Origin: Methanobacteriota archaeon
Lineage (GTDB): Archaea > Thermoplasmatota > Poseidoniia > Poseidoniales > Thalassarchaeaceae
Reading direction: 5' to 3'
Assembly: GCA_004195715.1 (NCBI GenBank)
Contig: PSPX01000007.1
Location: forward strand, 54,199 to 94,554
DNA: 40,356 nucleotides
Shown here: positions 29,158 through 37,600 of the stretch, piece after piece
Position numbering within the stretch: the stretch's first letter is position 1
Layout of the letters: each line of letters opens with the position of its first letter
Made by a program: the position numbers and the translations under genes
Notes under the pieces: generated by a model
Database searches by the model: none
What the model saw: only the letters and a program-made list of their open reading frames with translations
What the model was told of the DNA's origin: nothing

Positions 29158-32091
29158 ATGATGCTCCCATCCGGGGTCATGGGCGAGGGAATCTTCGACT
29201 GGAGTCGGTTCGAGAGGTTGACGCCGTTCAGAGTCAGAGACGTGCTTCTTGTGGCCAGTCACTTTGACCACTATCTGCTAGAGGAATCGGGGTACTTAGC
29301 GGAGATAATGCAGGAGGAGTACTCCGACCTGAACCTCTCTCAGGCACCCCGCATCATCCACAGTCCCGATGCACGTGACGCCCTCAAGCTGCTAAATGCA
29401 CGTGAGTTCGACCTTGTCATCACTATGGCGAGGGTGGGCGAGATGGATGTCAAGGCCTTTGGAACTGAGGCGAAGCGTGTAATCGAGGGCCTTCCTGTGG
29501 TCATGTTGAGTCACAACACGCGTGAATTGGCAACTCTCAGTGCAGGTGACGGAATCGATCGCATATTCGTGTGGACAGGCGATAGCAGGATACTGTTGTC
29601 GATCTGTAAGCTGATCGAGGACGAACGTAATGTCGAAAATGATGTGCGAGACGGCGATGTCCAAGTCATCCTGTTGGTTGAGGACAGTCGCAGATTCTAC
29701 TCCGCTTATCTCCCTCTGCTCTACACTCAGCTGGTGAATCAGACGACGCGGCTTATGGGAGAAGGAGGGAATCTGCACGAGAAGTTGCTGAGGTTGAGGG
29801 CCAGAGCCAAGATTCTACTGGCATCTGACATGAACTCTGCTAAGTCCGTAATCGACAAATACCACAACAACATCATCGGGATCTTTACTGACGGTAAGTT
29901 CCCAAACCAAGGTGGGCAGAGGGACACAGCTGGCCTAGAGTTAGTGCGCTACGCCCAGGAGGGGCATCGCTACATGCCGATACTGTTCCAATCGAAGAAT
30001 CTTGAACTAAAGGAGGCTGCTGAGTCACTGGATGTTCGCTTCCTCCACAAGGAGGACACACAGCTGTACCGGAGGATAGAGGAGTTCATGGTCGACGAGA
30101 TGAACTTCGGTGACTTCGTCTTCAGGATGCCTGATGGGAGCGAGGTCACTAGGGCTTCAAATCTTGAGGAATTCACACGCGGGTTGGAGAACGCGCCCAT
30201 CGAGTCGATAGAGTACCACGCCGGGAGGAACCAGTTCTCACACTGGCTGAGGACGCGTTCGGAGTTCTACCTCGCGGCGGAGATGAGGCCGAAGAAGATC
30301 GGTGACTTCGATAACCCCGAGGAAGTCAGGAAATATCTCGCCGATTCTGTCAGGAATCACATCATCCAGATTCGGATGCGCACTATCGGGGACTACGACG
30401 CGAGTCGAACGGGGGCGGGATTTCAGAGGATCGGTAGAGGGAGCCTAGGTGGCAAGGGCAGGGGCTTGGCCTTCTTCTTCACGCGGATGCTTGACCTAGG
30501 ATTGAGTGGCGCCTTCCCCGATGTTGAGTTCGTGGTCCCTAGATCAGTGGTAATTGGCACAGACGTCTTCGAGGAGTTCGTCGAGGACAATGAACTCGGT
30601 AAGTTCGCCCACGAGGACCACAGCAACGAGGAAGTCAATCAGGCATTCCTCGAAGCCGAATTCACAGACGAGATAGTCGGAGAGATCTCGGTGATGCTGC
30701 AACAGACCAAGTGGCCCCTAGCCATCCGCTCGTCTAGCCTTCTTGAGGACTCCAGCCATCAGCCCTTCGCGGGAGTCTACGCGACCTACATGCTGGCTAA
30801 TGACCATCCAGACTTAGAAGTCAGGCTCAGGAGGCTGCTTGAGGCGATTAAGCTCGTCTATGCGTCTACTTACCACCGCGGGGCCAAGGCGTACGTCGCT
30901 GCCACGCCCAGCACCATCGAGGACGAGCGCATGGCGGTGGTCATCCAAGATCTGGTTGGCGACGAGGTCAACGGGCGCTTCTACCCAATGATATCCGGGG
31001 CCGCCAGGAGCCGTAATCACTACCCAGTTGAACCTCTGGTCGCCGAAGACGGCATTGCAGCCATCTGCATCGGCTTGGGTCGTCAGGTTTCGGCCGGGGG
31101 AAAGTGCCTTAGATACAGCCCTGGGCAACCCCGGAGGATACACCAGTTCCACAGTAATCAAGCGATTCTGGACACCTCGCAGCGTAGCTTCTTCGCTATT
31201 CCAATGGAGCAAGAAGATGGAGCGGTTCACCCTACTGAGGAAGGCAACCTGCTGAACCTCGGTCTGGCCGAGGCCGAGGAAGACGGTTGCCTTACGCTGG
31301 TAGGTTCTACCTACGTGGTCTCGGACGACCGTATCGTCGATTCCGTGGCTGTCGACGGCGGGCCGAGGGTAGTGACCTTCGCCCCGGTTCTCAAACACGG
31401 ACGGTTTCCTCTGTCGAAGATTCTCAGCCACGTACTCAACACCTGCCAGAACTACATCGGATCACCCGTCGAGCTAGAGTTCGCGATGTCAATCGACCAA
31501 GACTCTGGAACTCAGAGGTTCGCCATCCTGCAGGTCAGGCCGATGATGGAGGAGTCCGTGGACATCGATATCGATTTGGCCGAGATTGATCGCTCCAAGG
31601 CGATGTGCATCTGTAGCCAATCTTTGGGCAACGGAGTCATCGAGGGAATCAAGGACGTCGTGTACGTCCACCCAGAGAGGCTGGACAGGATGCGTACGAT
31701 GGACCTGACGGCCGAGATAGAGGCCATAGACGCCGTCCTCAGGGCTGAAGAACGACCCTATGTGCTGATTGGCCCGGGCAGATGGGGGTCTTCGGACCCA
31801 TCACTGGGAATCCCGGTACAGTGGGACCAGATAATGGGCTCTAGGACGATTGTCGAAGTACCGATGACAGATATCCACGTTGAACCCTCACAGGGGACTC
31901 ATTTCTTCCAGAACATCATCACCTTCAACATCGGTTACCTAACGATAGGTGCCGATGATTTCGTCGACTGGGAGTGGCTGGACTCCATCGAAGCGTCGAC
32001 TGAATCCGGAGCTCTCCGTCATGTCAGTCTCGATAAACCGATGAAGGTGATTCTAGACAGCCGCGATTCCGAGGCCATCATAACCAAATGA
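29158..32091 (+). CDS. PEP/pyruvate-binding-domain protein with two degenerate receiver domains
   Basis: 977 residues from ATG 29158; ATG 29161 is equivalent. Residues ~25-155 and ~168-310 each look like a response-regulator fold: VRDVLLVASHFDHYLLEESG with FDLVITMARVGEMD, and VQVILLVEDSRRFYSAYL with NIIGIFTDGKFPN. The second keeps an acidic pair (ED) and a possible phospho-Asp (D245). The ATP-grasp-like PPDK N-terminal domain begins at RIGRGSLGGKGRGLAFF (about 424-440), with PLAIRSSSLLEDSSHQPFAG later and FAILQVRPM closing it. The phosphohistidine domain and PEP TIM barrel of true PEP synthases are absent. A distinct C-terminal block (YVLIGPGRWGSSDPSLGIPV, PSQGTHFFQNI) is shared with the Bacteroidetes versions of this family. 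The activity is unknown; ATP-dependent phosphoryl transfer is inferred. Its stop overlaps the helicase start (ATGA). Confidence 0.87.
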   Translation: MMLPSGVMGEGIFDWSRFERLTPFRVRDVLLVASHFDHYLLEESGYLAEIMQEEYSDLNLSQAPRIIHSPDARDALKLLNAREFDLVITMARVGEMDVKAFGTEAKRVIEGLPVVMLSHNTRELATLSAGDGIDRIFVWTGDSRILLSICKLIEDERNVENDVRDGDVQVILLVEDSRRFYSAYLPLLYTQLVNQTTRLMGEGGNLHEKLLRLRARAKILLASDMNSAKSVIDKYHNNIIGIFTDGKFPNQGGQRDTAGLELVRYAQEGHRYMPILFQSKNLELKEAAESLDVRFLHKEDTQLYRRIEEFMVDEMNFGDFVFRMPDGSEVTRASNLEEFTRGLENAPIESIEYHAGRNQFSHWLRTRSEFYLAAEMRPKKIGDFDNPEEVRKYLADSVRNHIIQIRMRTIGDYDASRTGAGFQRIGRGSLGGKGRGLAFFFTRMLDLGLSGAFPDVEFVVPRSVVIGTDVFEEFVEDNELGKFAHEDHSNEEVNQAFLEAEFTDEIVGEISVMLQQTKWPLAIRSSSLLEDSSHQPFAGVYATYMLANDHPDLEVRLRRLLEAIKLVYASTYHRGAKAYVAATPSTIEDERMAVVIQDLVGDEVNGRFYPMISGAARSRNHYPVEPLVAEDGIAAICIGLGRQVSAGGKCLRYSPGQPRRIHQFHSNQAILDTSQRSFFAIPMEQEDGAVHPTEEGNLLNLGLAEAEEDGCLTLVGSTYVVSDDRIVDSVAVDGGPRVVTFAPVLKHGRFPLSKILSHVLNTCQNYIGSPVELEFAMSIDQDSGTQRFAILQVRPMMEESVDIDIDLAEIDRSKAMCICSQSLGNGVIEGIKDVVYVHPERLDRMRTMDLTAEIEAIDAVLRAEERPYVLIGPGRWGSSDPSLGIPVQWDQIMGSRTIVEVPMTDIHVEPSQGTHFFQNIITFNIGYLTIGADDFVDWEWLDSIEASTESGALRHVSLDKPMKVILDSRDSEAIITK

Positions 32092-34151
32092 TGGCCAATC
32101 TTCTTGGTCGGTCTATCATCAGGTCCGCTTCCATGAAGGCAGATGAGGGGGTTGCTTCGACTATTTTCTTCGCTCATGAATCTGTGAGGGAATCCCAACA
32201 AGAGATGATGATTGATGGGATTTCTGCACTCAAAGAGAAGCGTTTCTTACTGGCTGCGGCACCTACTGGAATTGGAAAGACTGCGGCCGCATTGGCTTCC
32301 GCACTTGAGGTTTCGAAAAATACTCATGATTTTCTGTATGAGCCAAAGATTATCTTCATGACGGGCAGACAATCACAGCACAAAATAGTTGTAGACACGG
32401 TTCAACAAATCAACTCCAAAATCCCCAATGGTTTTCCAAAAATCAAACTGATAGACATCATCGGCAGAGAAAGTATGTGCGAACATATAGACAGGTCTAC
32501 TGGAAAGTGCTCGTGCGAAGAAGATATTGTAGAGGAATCAAGGAAAAATCGCAGATCAGATTTACGAGAAAAGATGCTTGAGAAACCTCGACATGTTGGC
32601 TGGGGCATTGAGTATGGAAGGCAACGAAAAATCTGCGCATGGGCGACTGCCAGATCTGCAGTAAAGCATGCAGATATTCTGGTGTGTGATTATAATCATG
32701 TATTCATCGAAGAAGTGAGAGAAAGTTCCCTGCCGGTCATGGGAATTGAACTTGAGAATTCCATATTGATTGTCGACGAAGCCCATAATCTCCCAGATAG
32801 GATCAGAAAGGGGCTGGAGAGAAGAGTTACCAATCATGTATTTCGCAGGGCATTATCCGATGTTCAGGAGTACAAAGGGAACCTCGAGAAAACTGCTCAA
32901 CAGTTGGACATACATGAAATTCATGGATTGGAAGATGCCAGAATATTGGAGAAACAGGTAGAAGCACTCAGTAAAGATCGGGGTTTGAAGAAGTGGTTTT
33001 CAGGAAAACAGGAAGAATTGGAGAATTCAGGGAAGGACGACATTAGAGTAGAGACAGCAGAATTCCTTGACATCGTCTCTAGAACAATAGAAGGTATTGC
33101 AAATGGAAATGGGGCATTAGGAGACTCCCTCATCAAGAGTATGTGCAATTCACTTAAACATGTAAGTATTGAAGGGGATGAGTCGTTAGAATCTGAAGAT
33201 GAAGATAAGAATGACTGCCTAAGATTGGCAGAAATTCTACGAATATGCATGAAATACAGGAATAACCCAGCACTTGCTCTTGTTTTCGATACTATTGGAG
33301 ATGAGAGAAGAATAACAAGTCACTTACTCGATCCCGGAGTGGTTGGCGGACCGATATTCGAGAAAACGTCTGGTTCGATATTGATGTCGGGGACGCTATT
33401 CCCTCCTTCCATGTATTCAGACATACTAGGGATACCAGAAAATCGAGCGGATGGGGTTGAATACAAATCAGGGTTTCCCCCCGAAAATAGGCCAATCCTG
33501 ATTGCAAATGATGTAACAAGTAAATTCTCAGAAAGAGAATCAAGTTACTCAACAATAAGGGATCACATTAGTTCTGTACTTGAAAAGACTCCTGGTAATA
33601 TTGCTATTTTTGCTCCAAGTTATGCTATGATGGATAGAATAGATTCGGATATTTCCTATTCATTTGGAAAGAGGATAGAAAGAGAATCTAGGGGTATGCC
33701 AAAGAACTTGGTTGAGCGGATGATAAACAGGTTGTATGAAAGGAAATCGATGGGAGGAGGCACGGCACTATTGGGAGTTCTGAGAGGTAAGTTCTCTGAG
33801 GGCATAGATTATTCAGAAAATGTCCTTGACGCTGTAGTTTGCGTGGGCCTACCTTTGCCTCCACCGAGCGCTAGGCAAGAAGCCTTACTGGAATACTACA
33901 CCAAACGATTCCGTAGCAGATCAAAAGCTTGGAAGTACGCTAGCCTACAACCTGCTGTAAACAGCGTCCTACAGGCACTAGGAAGGCCGATTCGGAAAGC
34001 CGAAGACAAGGCGATTATTATCCTACTTGAGAAACGCCTATTGGAACGAAAAAGTAAAGATTGTATGCCTATAAAATCAATGCAAATAATGACATCTTCT
34101 AGCCCATCTAGAACTTCCAAACTAGTAGAGAGATTCTTTGAGATGAATTGA
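32088..34151 (+). CDS. XPD/Rad3-type superfamily 2 DNA helicase with Fe-S cysteines
   Basis: 687 residues. Walker A is AAPTGIGKTAA (K64); four Cys fit the Fe-S domain of XPD: C131, C141, C143 and C183, with an unusual CxC (KCSCEE) in place of CxxC. The DEAH box is VDEAHNLPD (230-233), motif IV/V region SILMSGTLFPP, and motif VI SVLQALGRPIRKAEDKA. Such enzymes unwind DNA 5'-3' in repair. ATG 32088 overlaps the upstream stop as ATGA; ATG 32133 is a plausible alternative because homology starts at about residue 28. The coding sequence is markedly AT-richer than its neighbours (two lines I counted: 35% and 40% GC, against 52% in the upstream gene), suggesting recent acquisition. Confidence 0.92.
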   Translation: MMANLLGRSIIRSASMKADEGVASTIFFAHESVRESQQEMMIDGISALKEKRFLLAAAPTGIGKTAAALASALEVSKNTHDFLYEPKIIFMTGRQSQHKIVVDTVQQINSKIPNGFPKIKLIDIIGRESMCEHIDRSTGKCSCEEDIVEESRKNRRSDLREKMLEKPRHVGWGIEYGRQRKICAWATARSAVKHADILVCDYNHVFIEEVRESSLPVMGIELENSILIVDEAHNLPDRIRKGLERRVTNHVFRRALSDVQEYKGNLEKTAQQLDIHEIHGLEDARILEKQVEALSKDRGLKKWFSGKQEELENSGKDDIRVETAEFLDIVSRTIEGIANGNGALGDSLIKSMCNSLKHVSIEGDESLESEDEDKNDCLRLAEILRICMKYRNNPALALVFDTIGDERRITSHLLDPGVVGGPIFEKTSGSILMSGTLFPPSMYSDILGIPENRADGVEYKSGFPPENRPILIANDVTSKFSERESSYSTIRDHISSVLEKTPGNIAIFAPSYAMMDRIDSDISYSFGKRIERESRGMPKNLVERMINRLYERKSMGGGTALLGVLRGKFSEGIDYSENVLDAVVCVGLPLPPPSARQEALLEYYTKRFRSRSKAWKYASLQPAVNSVLQALGRPIRKAEDKAIIILLEKRLLERKSKDCMPIKSMQIMTSSSPSRTSKLVERFFEMN

Positions 34152-34183
34152 GCAATGGGTTCATCCGAGTGCGTCCTCTCGTG

Positions 34184-34663
34184 ATGATTAGCATGCAGTG
34201 GTCGAGGGTACAGGTAGAGATCCTCGGCCCCAGCGGGCACGCCCCGAGCCCGCTTGGTATCGCGACCCCAGGGCTTGATGTCGGGGCTGAGCAGATGCAC
34301 GAGGAGTTCCTCGCTGATCTATCCCATTTAGACGAAGTTCGCAGTGGGCATGCCAGAGTTGTCTCCGACGTCTCTGAGCCAATTGAGACGGCCAAGTCCC
34401 TAGCCAGAGATATTCAGCCACTCGATGAGATGCTGGCAGAGTTAGGCGGCTCTTTGAGCGCTGACAGAATCAGTATCCCCCTGCCTTCGGCCATTCCCGA
34501 CGACCTAGTAGTAGAGAGACTTGCGAGCGAACGGGGAGAATTAGTACGGCTCATCGCACCAGAGCGTTTCGGTGGAATCATGAGGCAGTTCGCCCTGCCC
34601 GAGGACAGGGTCCTAACTAGGGCCGTTTGGTCGGAAGGTGAGTTGAACCTGGAGATCATCTGA
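34184..34663 (+). CDS. Uncharacterised small protein
   Basis: 159 residues from ATG 34184; the in-frame GTG 34181 and ATG 34193 are equally possible. It is soluble, with no Cys or signal peptide. An N-terminal strand (WSRVQVEILGP) leads into a loop with GHAPSPLGIATPGLDVG, then a charged helical middle (EEFLADLSHLDEV, TAKSLARDIQPLDEMLAEL) and a C-terminal strand pair (ELVRLIAPERFG, RAVWSEGELNLEII). I do not recognise the family. It returns to the high-GC composition after the helicase, and its last 8 bases overlap the convergent giant gene. Confidence 0.6.
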   Translation: MISMQWSRVQVEILGPSGHAPSPLGIATPGLDVGAEQMHEEFLADLSHLDEVRSGHARVVSDVSEPIETAKSLARDIQPLDEMLAELGGSLSADRISIPLPSAIPDDLVVERLASERGELVRLIAPERFGGIMRQFALPEDRVLTRAVWSEGELNLEII

Positions 34664-37600
34664 TTCCATCGTCGGCGATGAACGAGTCACGCTCCGGGAC
34701 CTCTTGCAACTCATCTATCTCCTGTAGCACAGTGGACAGCGCCATCTGCGCGTTCTGCCGATGCGGCTCCCCTAGAACGTGGCTGGAGTACCTAGCCTCC
34801 TCGAAAATCCTGTCCAGTGCGACCAGCGCCTGCTCGCTGATGGGCAGGGCGTTACGAATCGCCAGTTCAAACTCACGGACAGTTTCGAAATCCCTGCGCA
34901 GGAACCCTCTGCGCAACAGTATCTGACACAGACTCTCGTAGCAATTGAAGATGGCTTCTCTGACCTCATCGCCGGCAGCTAGGAGCTCTGCAGTGTAACT
35001 GAACACCCCAGCGAGTTCATCGATGGCGGCCTGCTTACGCCTACGCATCAGCATTGCCGCTCCGGCCACTAGAGCGAGTGCGATGAGTACGGCAACGAGA
35101 ATGGTCGAGAAACCGAACGACTCGCCTGTCTGCTGTTCATATTCTACATCGAGCCCGTCGCGGAAGATAGGTGGCCATGTCTTGTTGATTGGATCGACGA
35201 AGTCAGAGTCGGTAGTAAAGCACACCCGCAGCTCGCCCCAGAAGGTCTGGTTGTAGAATGAGGGGAGTCCTGTGTACGCCTCAAACTGATACACGAACAG
35301 GCCGTTCTGGTCAGTGAGTCCGACCCTAGTGAAATGTGATGTCTCCCTGTTGTCGCAGGTGCCGTTGACGAGATAAGCCGACAGTGGGAAGTCAGGCACC
35401 ACCTGTCCGGTGTCAAGCGCTGTGACGTTGATTGATCCGGACAGCAGCCTCTGATTCTTGGCAACATACAGGGAATCTGGATTGAAGTCGTAGGCCACGG
35501 AAATCAAGATTACCACCTCGACTTCAAGAGAGTCACCATTGAGGTACCTAGAGCTGTCGGGCTCGATCTTGATGGTCAGAGTCAGTGATCCTGGGGGCAT
35601 GGTTTGAATGGCATTCGTGGCGAGGTTGAAGTGCTCGGTCCCGTCATCTTCCCAAGGACTACCTGACAGTGGTAGCAAGAGATTCTCCCAATTCAACGAA
35701 ATTGTCATGTTGTGCATGATGTTGGATTCGCCGCCTATCTCTAGTATCCGCCCCTGCAGCTTGATCTTGGCGTAGGGATCTCCTCGGATGATGTCGAGAT
35801 TATTTGGGAACACCTCGATTTCAATGTCAGCCCTAGTGTAAACAATGACATTGTACTGGACCGGCAGATAGTAGGTCTCACCTGAGAAAGCGAAAGCGAT
35901 GTTATGAGGCCCGCGTGCGATAGCGTATCCAAGGTCATAGGTGTAGCTGAACGTGCCGTCAATTGAAGTGGTGATGGCCCCCACTACCTCGCCATCGAGT
36001 CGCATCGTCAACTCCCTGCCCTCAAGTCCAGGGTGACCGGACGAATCCTCGTCGAACAGCCGCCCGGTGAAGTTCCACGAGCCCCCTCTGGTGACGACAG
36101 ATGAATCGACCTGTAGGGTCATTCCTGTGTGATACGCGATAATCAGAACCGTTTCCGTGGATCCTATCCTGTGATAGCCCTGTTCTGGTGCCCTAATGGT
36201 CAGAGTATGGTTGCCGACCTCAAGGAAGTCGGATACGGTCCACAGATATGACCACTCGCCGTTCTCATCGGAGCTGGTTATGCCCACTAGTATGCCATCG
36301 ACGAATATCTGTAGCGAGTGGTTGGCGAGCCAGCCTCCGGGTAGATTGTCTTTCACCGTCCCGCTGAGCATCAGAGGATCACTCACGGCTACAGCCTGAG
36401 GCTGGACAACCGATATCTCCACGGGCCCATAGACAGTGAAGATAGACGAGGAGTTAGATCCCATAACAAACTCCTCACCTAGATATGTAATCAGAACGAT
36501 ACGTGGCCCCAACTCCATGTCTGGAGGCACGGGTATGTACAGACTGAAGGTCCCGTTCTCACCTACCGAGAGCCCGGTCAGAAACTCACCGTTCATAGAG
36601 ACCTGGAGATTTCTGTTAGGCAGCACTCTCCCCGAGCCGTCGGTGAGCATGCCCTCAATCAGCAGCAATTCGTTTCGGTCGACTTCACTAGGCGGCGTTG
36701 TCAGGACGACTTGTGAGGTCTGAGTGGCGTTGAACACCTCGGTGTACGACGAGGGAAGATAGTACTCCGGGTTGAGCGAATCGCCCTGGCCCATCGGATC
36801 GACCCAGGTGAACCCTCCAAGGAATGTCACCGTGACAGTGTGCATACCGTAGTCGACGTCTAGAGGCAAATCGTAGGTAATCGACCACTCGCCTGTGCTG
36901 GCGTTGGACTGCGTGGAGTACACTGGACCGACGCTTACTCCATCGATGTCCAAGTGGATTATTCCACCCCGGGGGTTGCCCCCGTGCACTAGGAATTGGC
37001 CGTGCTCATCAAGCAGAGTGCCACTGAAGGTCACACTCTCCCCAGCTATGGCTGAACCGGTGATGGAAGTAATCTCCAACTCGGTCGGAGCGAGGATGAT
37101 GACTCGGGTCCACGTCTCGTCGCCGAGGAGTCCGGTTGTGCCGTTGATTCCTGCGAACTCGGCAGAAATCGTCATCGGGCCAGGATTCCTCATGATATCA
37201 ACGCTAAGTACAGCGTTCATGGTTCCGTTAATGTCAGTGAATCCCCTCCAATCGAGGACACCGTCCATCAGGATGTCGACCGCTTCTGCTACAATCGGCT
37301 GTCCGGCGTTATCAATCAGCGAGATGTTTACACTAATCACGTCGCCTCGGATGGTCCTGCTATCCGGATCGAGGTCCTGAGGATCGTCTATAGTCAGCAG
37401 CGAGTACCCGCGACTGTCGAAGGTCGAGTTGCCGGTACTCGAACCGTAGTAGTTCACATTGGGAGTGTAAGTGGCCATCAGGTCGTGAGTTCCCCTCGGG
37501 AAGGTCAGGTCCAAGCGAATGTCAGCATGCCACGAGCCGTTGGGCGCGACGGATCCGCCTGTAACCGTGAAGGTGCTGCTCTGCCCATCGATGGAGAATG

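Noticed and set aside
34148-34183. TTG start for the small gene after the helicase
   Set aside because: The first twelve residues overlap the end of the helicase and look unstructured; ATG 34184 is a normal start in the same frame.
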